From assembly GCF_003589595.1 (NCBI RefSeq), contig NW_020653766.1, forward strand, positions 2,264,273 to 2,328,272: a stretch of 64,000 nucleotides of DNA. The letters are read 5' to 3'. Made by a program: the position numbers and the translations under genes. Positions 10,470-23,800 of the stretch are shown piece by piece. The first letter of the stretch is position 1; each line of letters starts with the position of its first letter. The stretch is from Hyposmocoma kahamanoa (lineage: Eukaryota > Arthropoda > Insecta > Lepidoptera > Cosmopterigidae). The notes below the pieces were generated by a model that made no database searches, was not told the DNA's origin, and saw only the letters and a program-made list of their open reading frames with translations.

Positions 10470-13200
10470 ATATACCAATAATTTTTTTATATTAATTGAA
10501 TGAAATAGAACACGTATACTATACGATATACATTTTCCAAATTTTGTTTACTTTCGTTTGTAGATGAATAAATTCTGACCAGAAAACCAGTGTCCCTGCT
10601 GCTTGACCTATGCAAAATGAATCGTATTACTACGGCAAAAGTTTGAATTCGCTGAGGTATCGACTCTTCAGGCGAGAAATTTCAACAAGAGCCTAGATTT
10701 TTGGAGGTTGTGGAGGCGCGCTGTAAATTAATATGACTAAAATAAGATCAGGCGGAGAAATTTTGACACAGATCCGATGTCAAGAAGCGCCCGATGGCGA
10801 CTGACGGGGCAACGGGTGGCGTGTTGTTAACCTACTGGGCATTTTGCAAATTTTGCGATAAATATGCATTTAACTAACTTTAACTATAGGGCTTCAGTTG
10901 AAAATCAAAATTTAGCAGGTTCTCTTTAGTACTTCAAGACAAATATCTTAATGCAATAATAATGTACAAAATTAGATATTTTACTTTTGAATAACTCATT
11001 TTAGGTTTTTATTTTAGCATGTGTTTAGGATTTTATATGATTGGGTAAAGTACATCCTATCGTGTAACACATTAGCACACTCTTTGGACAATATCCTTAG
11101 GTGTATCGTATATTTTTTGTAAGATCGTTATTTAAGAGTAAATACCTAAGTCATGTGATCTAGCAAAATGGTTTTTCCCGATTCTCGTCTAGTGACGCGC
11201 CTTAATTGTGGAAATCTGATTCGTATGAATTTAGTTAGTATTTATGTTATAATAACACTCATTTACGTATTTACAGATACTACGTGAAACGAATCCCTGA
11301 AATTACTGATGTTCGCTGGTTATGCCAAAAATTATACAACAATTTGTATCAGTGGGTAGTATTAGCTACAAATTTTCATTTTCTGGAACGTACTGCTCAA
11401 GGAAGCAACAATTTAGTACAATATCCACAAACAAATGTCCGTATTGACATACAGTGCTACTTTATTAGTTTTGAAACCTACCCAAGTGTCACTGACCCGT
11501 CATCGGAGTCAGGGCAGGCGATTCCGTGACGTCACGCATGCCCGGGTCCAGCCAAGTGGCACTCGCTCCTGGCACAGTTTGGCAAGCCGTTTGTTTATGT
11601 TTGACCGAATTCTTGATAGTTTAAGATATTTTTTGTCTTGAATGATAAATAATAATCCTTTTACAACGTCTACTTCTATTGATACTATTTACGCTCTTTG
11701 TCTTTTTTTTTAGTTACCATTTTGTTTTTAAATTGATTTTCCCGTTGCTTCAGTAAAGTCAGATCAAGTTGTACAACCTTATTTTGGATAGTTTCGATTT
11801 TGTCTCACCGTTTCTAAGGATGTCATCGTTATCATTTTAATTTTTTGTTGTTTCACCATAGGTTGTTGTAAGTACAGGGTCAAGAGCATGTCAAGCTTGA
11901 TACTTAAGACTTAACTCTATGCCGCTTACGATAAGAACGGTCCAAAGTACAAAGTATTAAACTTGACGTGCTCTACAAGGCGTACCGTCCGAAATAGTTT
12001 TAATATTTGAGGTACGGTGTCCAAATCAAAATACGATTGGACATTTTTGACACACCTTCTAATGACGTATTTAAACTTCTACCCTATTACAAGTTAAGCG
12101 TCTAGGTGTTCCCCAAACGTCACAGATGCCTGTTGTCCTGCCAAATGGCACTAGTTTTCTAGTTTGCCATCGTCATCGTCCAAATTATACAAGTCATTGA
12201 CTCCTTTTGTAACTTCATTGATGCTCTGTCCAAAAGTCTTTTGAGTCTGCCAGGGGATTCCGTTTCGTCATGCTAGGGTCCTGCCAACTCACAGATTTGG
12301 CTAAGTGGTGATGTTCGCGTACGCTATTATTGTGTCTGGATAGTTTTTGGACGTTTTCTCTTGGATCATGGCTTGGGGAATGCCTTGGCGCGGAGGTTTG
12401 TTTTGGTTTGGGATGGCAATGAAAACACAACAATACTATGCGTGTTGTATACACGTTGTACTTGTTGAGAAAGATGCGAATGCAAATTGAGATGTTGTCG
12501 CACAACAAAACCTAGTAAGTGTTGTGGATAAAATTTTACTTGTAATTTGTGGATGAGTGCGTCCATGACACCCGCGATACAGGGTTACATGGTTCATTGG
12601 TTACATCCACAGACCACATAAGTTACATCGTTACTCAAAAATGTATCTTACTAAGTTTATTTTAAATTTAATCTCTCGTTAAAGCGACATCGCGATAAAA
12701 TTTGCAAGTCGAAAGAGGTTCACAATCTTCGAAAAAGTGTCAAAAAAGGAAAAAGTGGAGTACTATGGCTTACTTTTCAGTTCAAAGAACTTCGAAGAAT
12801 CGTAATTCGACCATCTAACATTTCAACCGCCTATATAAAATGACACATTTCATTTTTAAACTCATCGTAACAAGACAATTATTTACGTATGCATCGTGTG
12901 TCGCCAACGAAGTGTATTGTGTTGTTTAAATCATAACTTAATGCATGCAAATGTGCCGTCACGATTTATGGGGAACCCAGTTTGTGCGGAATTTTGCTGG
13001 TGGTAAAGTGGAAAAAAAGAAAATGGGTTTTATTAATACTAAGATCGAACACAGAAAATTTTCTCCGACCCGATGGGACTTGAAAACAAGTCCATACTGC
13101 ACGTGTGTTGTTTGTGTATTTTTTGCTAGTGAGAGATAGTAGAACCTTCTTCACCACACCAAAAGATACAGTACAAAGATCTTTAAAAAAAAACTCACAG
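10470..13200. other. No gene seen
   Basis: AT-rich sequence with a weak inverted repeat at 11880-11985 (caagagcatgtcaagcttga / acttgacgtgctct) and a TATA-like tatataaaat near 12833. Short ORFs here look random. Confidence 0.4.
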
Positions 13201-13224
13201 GAGAATTTCGACAACTCGATAACT

Positions 13225-13300
13225 TGACCAGTACATCAGTTGGTAAGCGGAATACCACTGTGCAGTATGGTCGTGGGTTCAAGTCCCATGTTAATAATCA
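13225..13300 (+). repeat. tRNA-like SINE head
   Basis: It has an A-box-like ATCAGTTGGTAAGCG and a B-box GGGTTCAAGTCCCATG with a closing 5-bp T stem. There is no complete acceptor stem, so it is a retroposon head, not a tRNA gene. Confidence 0.45.
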
Positions 13301-13538
13301 TAATAAAAACTAGTGGAGTTAGTTCACAAAAAATCCCCATAATAATAGGTTGATCTGAAATTCTCGATGTTGAAGGTTTGTTCTTTTATTTTCGAACTGA
13401 TAGAGAGATAAGTACTTATCATCAGCATCACCAATACGGATCTCCTTTAAGGAGAAGGTTTCGGTTATGGACCGCTACGCAGGTCCAATGTAGGTTGGAG
13501 ACTTCACGTGTTTTCCAAGGGAAGGTTTTTTGTTTTTC

Positions 13539-13570
13539 AAACATACATACAGCCGACTGTATGTATGTTT
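13539..13570. repeat. Perfect 14-bp hairpin
   Basis: AAACATACATACAG ccga CTGTATGTATGTTT. It could be a small foldback or a cruciform-prone site. Confidence 0.6.
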
Positions 13571-14027
13571 ATTAAGTGTGTTTTCCGATTTCTCCGTCAA
13601 TTGTGGACCGATTTTGAAAAGTCTTTTCTCTTGAGGTGGTCCCTGATGCCGACGATGTTGTTCCGGGTTCGTTTCGGCTATCACAAGTAAAAAAAATATT
13701 TTCCGCAAATCAAAGTCGACTTTTCACTTGGCACAATATATACAATGAACAAATCACCGTCATGACAACCAGAAAAAAGTATAACAGTCACATTATCATC
13801 AAGAAGACAGAATCTGAAAAGCCGTTAAACAGACTTTTGAGGCCAGTTCTCTTTTTTTCAATGAAATTACAATTATCACCATGCAGGTTTCTCCTTACTT
13901 TTTTCCTTTCCGGTTAGCGAGAGGTTTTGCTATTGAAAATAAACAAATGGACACAATTTAGATATTAAAATCATAGGTACAGGCTATTGCTTGGATTGCC
14001 ACTGCTCTTAGAGGTATGTAGGTTTGT

Positions 14028-14643
14028 AAATCAAAGTCAAAGTCAAAGATTATTTATTCCACACGTCACATTTAAGCTACGAGAAGAACGAGTAAGAAAT
14101 TGTAGGGATTGCTCTTTTCAAAATAAACTTAAATGCCCTAGAATACACTCTGAATCAAATTTGTGTGAATTCTGGAGCCGTGTCGTCCTTCCATACATCT
14201 TTATCTAACACGTAGTCTTCAATTTTGTAATATGACTTTTCGATCAAAATATTTTTAACGTAGTTTTTAAACTTAGGAAATGATAAACTTAATATATGCT
14301 CCGGATACTTTTTGTAAAAACGCGTACAGATCCCCATAAAAGAGTTGTTTACCTTGGTTAAATGAAATCGTGGTACCATGAGTTTGGACTTAATCAGTTT
14401 TGGATCCGAAAAAGATGGCGTTACTATTAATTTTTGACAAAATCTTTGGGTATAATCTAGAGCATAGCAGTTGTTATGTCTGCTCCTACAAGTAATAGCG
14501 CGTTGGTATTTAGCGATGCGTTTTTTAACGTTGTACTGAAGTACCGCAGTTTGTATGGAAAAGCGCGGAGCACGCGGTTTTACCGCGCCCCCGCGCCGAG
14601 GGGTGCGGCCAACCGCAGGGTTATGGCAAACTGCGCTTCGCAC
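14028..14643 (-). pseudogene. LINE 3' end with reverse transcriptase C-terminus
   Basis: The minus-strand frame (14155-14520 part) reads KVNNSFMGICTRFYKKYPEH and then [18 protein letters not shown]. This is the typical C-terminal tail of Jockey/CR1-like LINEs. The 3' end is marked by ggaataaataatctttgact repeats (TTTGAC tandem, 14028-14060 on the + strand as gtcaaa repeats). The GC-rich portion at 14530-14645 is not LINE; it looks like a separate foldback insert. Confidence 0.7.
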
Positions 14644-14655
14644 TACCCCGCAGAT
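14530..14655. repeat. GC-rich foldback-like insert
   Basis: About 125 bp, much richer in GC than its surroundings, with arms gtaccgcagtttgtatggaa and ggcaaactgcgcttcgc-type sequence around a gcgcggagcac/ccgcgcccccgcgc core. It is fused to the LINE reading frame and explains the arginine/alanine-rich start of that ORF. Confidence 0.35.
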
Positions 14656-14732
14656 TTTTAATCAATTTGTGGCTATTCCAGTAATTGTCGTTCGGATTTT
14701 CCCTAACAAATAATCAAAGTTTGTTATAATTG

Positions 14733-14917
14733 TTAATACAAAGATCGAACACTCAGAAAAAATTCCTTCGATCCGGTCGGATTCGAACCGACGTCTTCTT
14801 GCATACCGTGCCAGACGCTATACCAACTAAGCCACGGAACGAACCAACGGACCTCACGAATTTTTCTATGTGCTTGCGTCGTGTCTTTGTACTTGGTCTT
14901 TCAACGACTTTTTAGTC
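14733..14917 (-). repeat. tRNA-derived SINE, copy 2
   Basis: This is the same SINE as at 118-329, lacking a ~33-bp segment near 140-172 of that copy. The 73-nt tRNA-like part (14769-14841) is identical between copies, implying recent activity. A diverged relative begins at 44100 (cgatccggccggattcgg). Confidence 0.75.
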
Positions 14918-15437
14918 GTAGCGCCATCAACTGGGTGATAAATCTGTAATAGATTTCTCATAGATTGACATGCGTGAGTAGTTCAAAAATTTCTTCTTCA
15001 TATTTTTTTAAATCTTTGTGATGAAGTTGAATGTTATCTTTGGTGCCTTTTTATTTTAGTGAACAAAAACCAGATGGACAGTATAACTGCAGCGTCCTGA
15101 ATGAGTTCTGTATTATGAACCATTCTTGTCAAAGAAGGATCTCAAGGATCACTACGGGGCGATGAACTACGAAGCGAGTACTTAAAGTGGCGCGGGGACG
15201 CTAGACCGCTGCCCCCGCGCAGATTAAACCGCGCGTTGACGCAGATCTGCGCCTGTCGAACACTGACAGACCCCTTCCACTCTCGCACATGTAACGTATG
15301 TTCGAGACAAATCACATAAATCATAGACAATCCATATACACTACTGTAATCTTGACCCATTAAAGCGGTATAGAGTTTAGTAATACAGCTTCTTTAGAAA
15401 AAGTTTGTCCATGGAAGTACTGTATTTTACTAATTTC

Positions 15438-15883
15438 TGCTTCCAAACAGATATTGTAAGTATTACTGCGTTCCGGTTTCGTGAAACTACAGGCGATTTA
15501 ACTTGTCATCCTCGTCTCAAGATGGTGCCATGTTATTGGCAGATTTAAAGTTTTGAGTGGCACTGCAACCTGTTTATGGGCAGTCACATCGCTTACTACT
15601 ACTACAGTCACTTGGTTTTAGCAAAAAAAGTTAAATTTACATCATAATTGTTAAACTTTGCGTGCTTTTGACACTGTTTGCAAAGGTGTGCGTGTGGTTG
15701 TAAGTGTCATGGCTATCAATCACAGTTGCAGTGCCATTCAGAGCTTTAAATAGCGAAGATCTGAGGGGCACTGCCACTGCTCTGCTCTTTGAGACAAAGT
15801 TGACAAGTGCCATATTGTAGTTTACCAGCATCCTTATTCTTCAAAACTGGAACTAAAAAACTGCTTGGAGGCAGAAATAGAAT
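15438..15883. repeat. Second inverted pair of the ~300-bp retroposon
   Basis: 15438-15595 is in + orientation (ctgcttccaaacag ... gcactgcaacctg). 15700-15883 is in - orientation (cacagttgcagtgccattca ... ggaggcagaaatag). Both are degraded. Confidence 0.55.
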
Positions 15884-16284
15884 GATAAGCACAGCTTCCT
15901 TAAGATCCTGGGTTATTGTCCATTTTGTCCAACAACCACGTCACAGTGCAAAATTAAATGTTCATAAAGTACCTATTGTAAACATTTACTGTTCTAAAAG
16001 TTATGAATATAAGTTCGTTGACCTAAATCTTAACAAGACAGTGGGGTGATGTCATATTATAATGCATTGTTTATATTATAATTAGTAATACGCAATGACA
16101 ATGGATATCTGCCATTCTACGTATAATTGTAGTACAAATATGAACTCTGAAATGTAGTAAATAAATCTTCGGGTGATTTCATGCTAGGGACTTGACGCGT
16201 CACCACGTTTAGGATGGAGTGGTACTAAAAGAACAGCGGCCGGAGGAGCATTTTTGGTGCAAATTATAACTTAGCATTTTGAAT

Positions 16285-16457
16285 CTTAGGGTCGTATTTT
16301 AGAACTCTACTCAATGCTCAATTCATGATTTGAGTATGGTTTAAAGCACTCGAAATCATACTCAAGTCCCTGCCATTAGGGTCGTATTTCCAGTGCTTGT
16401 GTTGCCAGTGCAATCTTGACTTGAGCATTGAATAGAGTTCTAGAATACGACTCTTAG
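16285..16457. repeat. Foldback MITE, ~37-bp arms
   Basis: cttagggtcgtattttagaa at the left and ttctagaatacgactcttag at the right are near-perfect complements. Inner copies of 'gggtcgtattt' and 'actcaa' repeat the pattern. Confidence 0.6.
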
Positions 16458-16554
16458 TTTCAAATAAATAGCGCGGCACCGAGAGCGGCCGCGAGACTTG
16501 TATCGACTAGTTCAAAGAGGCATCGTGTCAACCCTCCGGCCGCTGCGGTGACGG

Positions 16555-16810
16555 AACGAACAAGTCGTGTGTCTGGTGGTAAGCGACACGCCTGTCCCTA
16601 ACAGTTGCAGTGCCACTTAGAGCTTTAAATCACAAAGATCTGAGGGGCACTGTGATATAAGTTGACAGTTCCCATGTGCCTGTAATTTCACCTAACCTAA
16701 CTCTTCGAAACCGGAACGCAGTAAGAACAGTACTGCTTGGCGGCAGAAATAGGTAAGGTGGCAGTACTTCTCTGGACGAACTCTTTCACAAGGAGCTCTC
16801 CTGCTACTAC
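16555..16810 (-). repeat. ~300-bp lepidopteran retroposon, nearly complete
   Basis: It runs gaacaagtcgtgtgtctgg ... cacaaggagctctcctgctac, about 1 kb upstream of the first visible NfI exon. Confidence 0.7.
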
Positions 16811-16884
16811 TCTTCAGTGTGCTCTTAAGGGTTCTATTTGCGTGTTATCGTGTTTTTGCAGCACATGGAACTTGTCGACTTATT

Positions 16885-16909
16885 GTATCGTATCGTATCG
16901 TATCGTATG
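16885..16909. repeat. Pentanucleotide microsatellite (GTATC)n
   Basis: About five tandem gtatc units. Confidence 0.7.
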
Positions 16910-17695
16910 TTATGGATAGGCGTGATGCTTACCAATAGGCGCACGGTTTAATCGCTCCACAAAATGCAACAGCGGTCAGTAGCGGTCACCGGAAGCTTGA
17001 TTATTCTTGTCAACCAATGGCATTTAAGCGTTAAGTAATGTTTATCTAAAGAAAAGGTTTTTGTAAAAAAAGGGTTAACAAACAAAGGAACGGGGGCTAA
17101 CCATAGTCTTCGTTTGCAAATATAATTATTTTGGAAATTTGAAGGCTTCAACTCTGCTGATAGCATTGCTTTAAATAGTAATTTCGTGACCTGGCTTTTT
17201 ACAAACAGTAATTACAAGGATAGTTACCACTCTTTATGCCATGTTAAAAAATAATTGGTTTTGGTTAAGAATCTTATTTTATTTATTTCCCTTTTGTTCG
17301 ATCGAAGTCTGGACTTTATTATCAAAGCTTGTTTGTTTGTTCCCTTTATTTGCGCATGCTTTCCCTGTTCACTAAATGTTTACCGTGTCAGTAGTCATTA
17401 ACTTTAAGAAGCGAAATGCCAAATCTTTTAACAACTATAGTATAGTTAATAACAATATTTTGGGTGTCATTTGGGTTCTCACAAAATGCTTCACAATCAT
17501 TAGTTATACTATTAACTTCATTAGAAATGATAATCAACTCTAAATTACAAATAAAAAAACACTAAATGGTTTCTCTTTAAAGGCGTCCAGAGTCCCTAGC
17601 AATGTTAGAATTTATCTAGTCCCGTGGTGGGCGCCAGAAATCTGTTAATAAACAAATGAGGTCTAATTCGTGTGGAAATGTTTGAATGTTCACAG

Positions 17696-17851
17696 GACGA
17701 GTTCCATCCGTTCATAGAGGCTCTAATGCCCTTTGTAAAGTCCTTTTCGTACACGTGGTTCAACCTACAGGCAGCAAAACGGAAATATTATAAGAAACAC
17801 GAAAAACGGATGAGTCTCGAGGAGGAGCGGCATACTAAATATGAATTACAG
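17696..17851 (+). CDS. NfI: NfI visible exon 1: start of DNA-binding domain
   Basis: It encodes 52 residues from [10 protein letters not shown] to KYELQ and includes the basic [11 protein letters not shown] segment of the NFI DNA-binding domain. The acceptor is ttcacag at 17689-17695 and the donor is GTATGT after 17851, phase 0. Vertebrate NFI exon 2 starts at the same DEFHPF position, which supports the splice. As an alternative, an in-frame ATG at 17678 would give M-F-E-C-S-Q before DEF without an upstream exon. The polypyrimidine tract here is weak, so that remains possible. Confidence 0.93.
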
Positions 17852-20800
17852 GTATGTTTCATATTTATTTAGTTGCGTTTTATTGTTCTCTTTCCTGGTA
17901 ACATTACAGAGTTTGACAACATGGAAATTTTGTTCCTGTGGCAAGGTATACAAAATTCTACCCTCAGTGAGTATAGCTACTATCTATTTTTGAAAGTGAC
18001 TAGCAACTTATGATTCCAGAACGAAAAAGCAGAAGTAAAACAAAAATGGGCGTCAAGACTGTTGGGCAAGCTGCGGAAGGACATCACCCAGGATTGCAGA
18101 GAGGATTTCGTTCTCAGCATCACGGGAAAGAGGCCTGCCGTGTGTGTGCTCTCAAATCCCGATCAAAAGGGCAAGATGAGGAGGATAGATTGTTTAAGAC
18201 AGGCCGATAAGGTGAGAATATATTAAATAAAAATATATAAATTCTCACGTTCGTGTCAAAGGATCATCAGAAGGATCTTCTGCTGTGATCGAGGAAAGCA
18301 GAAGTCAAATTTAATAGAATGTTTTTTCATACAGCTTGTTACCTTGATAGAACTACTTAATGCTCCTATAAACGTTCAATATGATCTCCTTCTTGCAGGC
18401 GATTTTATAAAATTTTACCAACTTCTGCTTTCCCGATTTTTTCTTCTGATACAATGAAATTATCTTTACAAGAAACTGAGTCGATTAGCATTAAATAGTT
18501 TTTTGTCAACATTATTGATTTTTATGGCCAACTCATGATTTGCCAAAAAATTGACTATGTCAAATTTGTTTTCACAAAAAAAAGAAACCTAATGGTTCCT
18601 AAGGCAGCTTCCTTGTATCTCCTATGGTTTCGAATTTCCCCATATTGTCATAGTTAAAAAAATCAGACTGTATATGTAGCCACAAATTTTATTTATAACC
18701 AACAAATAATTAGCCAATGTCAGTTATAAGTTTGGTAATTGGATGCCTTTGTACGATTTTCGCGTGACTAATACTGGTATAAATAGTTCAAGACAAACTA
18801 TTTGATAATGTTTTTTATGTCAAGGTTTGTGAACTATCCAATTAGATTTAAATTCACAATTCTCATGCTCGGATTGTCGCACCCTATTGTGTAATAGGGC
18901 CACATCTGCAAACTGACAAATTTTAAATATTCTACTAATGAAATTAGTCGATGACATTTCATATAGTTCGTATTATTTTTATATTTTTTCATGTGATAAA
19001 AGCACTTTGGACGTATGAACGCATGTGAATTTATTATACCAAAATTGATATAGTGTTTACACTAAAGAAAAGATATTAGTTACTTTTCAATTTCACAATT
19101 TGTGAATTTTTTTTAAGCCACACCAATTGTCTGGTCTCAAAACTAGGGCACTTCCCAAAACACCAAAACCATAACCAATTCAGAAAATTTCATCAAAAGT
19201 CTACCGAGATTCGTATAATCGAACATGGGACCTTCTCGTTCAAGTAACATTAACCGTTGGGCCGGCGAGGTCGTCTAAAGGTCGAATGTGTTCTATGTTT
19301 AGAAACCTAAACTTTAAAAAAAATACAGTTAATTGCAGCCGGTTATTGATTGTTTTTAGGGTTATATCATTTCTATATGGAGTCAATTCACACACGTTGA
19401 TCGACCATTGTTCCAAAATTCCAGGTATGGCGTTTAGACCTCGTAATGGTGATCCTGTTCAAAGCAATCCCCCTTGAAAGCACCGACGGGGAGCGCCTGG
19501 AGAAGCATCCAGAATGCACGCAGCCCGGACTTTGCGTCAATCCATACCACATCAATGTTTCTGTACGAGAGCTAGACTTGTATCTAGCAAATTTCATCAA
19601 CAGCTATGGTAATGGGAGCGACGGTCTGCCAGGTCTCTCGCTCTGTATTTTATGTGCTTCTTATTTTCTTGTGTTTAGCTACATTGACGTCTACTAAGGT
19701 AGTTTGAAAATTGACAACAATTTGCACAACTTTGAAATACATATAAAGTCATTCTTTTAAAGGAGTAGTCAATTTTAAAATTGTTTTGTTTCATGTCTTC
19801 AGAAATCATTTCAGGTTTTTAAATCGTTACCTTTGTTGACGTCTGTAGAATTTGGATTGTGCGTTGATGAGTGGTTGAACAATAAAAATAATACTACAGT
19901 CATATTTGCAATCATTAAAATGTTGATTGATATCAAAAAGTTTATCAACGCTTCTTTATATTCTTTCCTTTAGTTGCGTATGTAGTTTAGTGTAGAACGT
20001 GGTTTAGATTTTGCAATTGTTTAAAATAGTCTTTTGTTTTTTAATTTTTAAGACTTTTTTGTACACTTGTCTAAAGGGCACATGAAATAATGCTACTAAT
20101 TTTAGAATTGAATCTCAAGTAAGTGATCAAATTGACCACACAAAGCAATAGTATAGCTTCAGAGCCTGAATTTTGATTTATAAGCTTTGCCGCTTGATAA
20201 AACCTAAATCCAGAGTAGACTCTGATTAAATCAGATAGCGTCTTACTATATGAGTTTTGATTGACTGGACATCGAACCTAAATCGAATCGACAAGGATGC
20301 TACTTATTGCTACAAATTACCACTACACGCAGTTATCATCTGTTTCTATATTTAGCCTCGCTGTGAAGACTGAGACAGTTTCTGAACCACGACAAATAAA
20401 AGGACATTTAGTTTTTGTAATTTTTCCCAGGGTTTTAAATTTTTAGGTAAACTTCAGAAAAACTACCTGAAAACTTTTCCACAGGTTTCGTCAGCTTTTA
20501 AATCCAAATCTTTCCTTTCCCACTCCAAATTCCAGTGGACCTCTGTAACAACGTGGTGTGTTTCAGATATCTTATCGGGCTCGCTCTCGCCGCACACGCC
20601 TAGGGACAAAGAGAACGAACACGAGGCTAAAAACAAAGGTAACCGCGGCCGTCTTTCTTTAGTGTACAGTGTCGTGGAAAGCACAATCTTTCAAACCGTC
20701 TTTTAGAGCTTTAATATCACTTAAGTTGGTATAATAAACACATGGATTATTTTAAATTGAAAATTGGCTAGAGGATCTGAAACCATGACACTTGACCGGC

Positions 20801-23800
20801 GACTTCTGATCAAACAGAAATGTTTATGCCCCAAAAGTAGTTTATTAAGCGTTTGTAAAGCTATAAATGTCATTTTGAGTGTTCAATATTTGTGATAAAA
20901 GAAAACTGCATTATCTTTTATCTTTTGTCTTCAACTTTGAACCAATTCAAACCTGGATGCACATAACTTTTATCTCTGTCAATAGTTTTTAAAATCTATT
21001 TAAGGGAACCGTAAAATCAGAACTAAATTAGCGAATTGATCTAATTTCACTGCTTCCACAACACTGTTTATCTGCAAAAACTAAAGAAAGAACATTTCCT
21101 AAATTGGTGTTGCACAAAAACGTGTTTTTGAGATCTATATTTTTGTTATTTTTTTCCGCAAAATACCAGCATTGGCTTGCACTCACTCATGCTTTGAAAA
21201 TCCAATTTCTGGAATTGTATGTTTGATCGTTTCTTTTGTTGTATGTAGTCGGTGTTCCTTCTCTTTTACTCTTTTTGTCTTTTGTGTATGTTGATGCTTT
21301 TCTAACATTAAAATTTAACACGAGAAAAGATAGAAGTTCAGAATCAAGAGATTTATTGCAAAATCTGAAATGATCATTGTTTAATATAACTGAACGTACA
21401 CTTTTATTTGCAAGCTCCTGTTTGGAAAATGGTCTTAGCCGTGTTCATTGTAAAATAGGTATACCTATATTTAGAATCATCTTCACAATTTCTGAAGGTA
21501 TTTTGTCTTATCGAGTTATCGGGTTTTCGCGATTGTTATATATAGGAAATAAAACTGTTTTTTTTTTGCGTATCACTTCTCTTTTTATTGAAATCAATGT
21601 CTTTGGCTTATATTATTACTATATGATTCTGAACTTTCTCCTCCTCTATAATAGTTAGAAAAGCATTAGCTTTCTATTTGTTGATATTGATGTTGTGATC
21701 CTGTAGGTATTTGTGTTTGTACATACGTCCTTGTTACACGGGTTATTGTTTAGCTAACTTTGTAACACATTAGTTTGAATTAGAATAATGTTCCTTTTGA
21801 TTGTACTTCTTTCCACGAAATAGGAAGATGTTGTATTTATATATTTTAAGAACTCTCCAACATTCTGGGCAATTCATATCTCCCGACTTTGAGTCACCGT
21901 TTGGAACCTGTTTGGAAAACCAAATTTTATCGATTCGTGTTTCGATGTGCTGGAAGATTAAAGATGTTTGTTACTAGGTACTCGTATATACAGGAAATTT
22001 CCTGGTTCGAGATATGGTAATCACTGTAACTGGCTCTAAAAGGAACTAGGTAAACACTTAAGATTTTCTGCCAAAACGTTTTATTTCTAAATATGGTAAA
22101 CATTTTGACGATTTTGAAAGTGATTTCATCTATGCACTATTAGAGTGATTTAATATTGGAGATATGACGTCTTCCTACATACCGTTTAAGTGGCTGCCAC
22201 TTTCCTGCTAGAATAACTAAAACTACGTCCATAGTTTGTTGACAGAGACGACCGAAAGCATAATTAACCTTTTCGGCCCTGTCGGTTGCAGGCTACAGCC
22301 ACAATCCGTACAATGGGGTGATATGCAACGATATCATACTCGCCACGGGTGTCTTCTCTTCTAAGGAACTATGGAAGTTGTCTAAAGGTATGTTTTGCCT
22401 TGTAGATAGTTTTGTAACCATATGTTTAGGCTTAACGCAGAAGACATAATTTTTGTCCGTGGAAGTGTCATATCTAGCACTGACTAAAGTGATTCCATGA
22501 TGATGATGGATGGAAATCTTTTACATAGTATTTTATTTTAAGTACAGATGAATGATGAACGTAAATGATATTGCGAATGTAATAACAGATGTAAGGAATG
22601 ACTAGAATGTGTAATGGAAATATGGAATGAATAGAGATAGATATGTGGAAGGCACATTGGGATTGGTAGAACAAGGAAAAAATATTGTTTATGATGCAAA
22701 TAATCTAGTCTTGCAAGGTTGTTAAATTTTAAAAAAGTAACCCTGTATGCATGGAGGACAACGATTCTTTCGCGGATAAAAAGTCTGTCCTCTGTTTGCG
22801 ACTATAATGCTGAAACTTTATATCAGCGGCGATAGTGACAACGGTGCTGGTCAAATTGATATTGGAGTAACAGGACTTGCTGAAGGCAGAAATAATGTAA
22901 GAAAATACACAATTGACATTTCAAGACGGGAATAAACAATTTAGTAGGTATTTGCACACTTACTTACTATCCCGTCCACGGACAGTGCAACCTGGGACAA
23001 TAGGTAGGTTAGTGGAGGCGGAGCTGCAAAGCCTTGAATACCGCCGTAAAGTTGCCTGCGTATCGGTATTTTGCACGGAAAGTGTGCGATGGAATCACAC
23101 GATTTAGTTCCACCTTCCACTTTTCATCACCGGGGGACTAGGCGTAGGCTTGAGTTCCACCCTTATGTTGTGGATATTCCTAAAATTGGCACGAAACGTT
23201 ACGCTGCCACATTTATATGGCGAACGGCTATGCAGTGGAATTCCCTGCCTGCAGATTCGTTCCTTGAACCTCGCTCCATCGTCGATTTCATCGTCATTTT
23301 CCATCAGGTGAGATGGAGGTCAAATGTGTACTTATATCTAATAAAAAAAAGATTGGTGCACAAATACCTATTAATTCGTTTAATCGCGTTTATTCCCGTT
23401 ATTTTAATCCAATATGAAAGTTTAAAAGTTTACTGTTTGTTTCCAATGTATAATAATCGATAAAACCTAAGAACTCGATATCAAATATTTTGACTGTCAT
23501 CGCCACCGCTTTTGCAGTTAATTGGGCTTGTTTTAAATTGTTTATTTTTGACAGGGGCGGAAAAAGAAAGGTTATAGACGTTTCAGCATGTGCAAAAACA
23601 AATAAGATGTAATTCACAATGAATGCTTTTTCGGTTGCTGATATTTACATTTTAGCGATGTCGTTAGTTGTAATTTTGGACTGCGCAAAAACGTCTGTTT
23701 CGATTTTCTGTTACTCTCCCTAGTTAAGGTTCTCGTGCCAATAACCGCGACACTGCAAAACTGCTGCAGTCACATTGTCACGTTCGTTTAACCCGATTTA

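Noticed and set aside
11284..11529. 81-codon + ORF
   Set aside because: No motif, no splice context, composition like translated intergenic DNA.
16878..16915. Telomere-type repeat (TTAGG)n
   Set aside because: The unit is GTATC, not TTAGG, and only about five units are present.
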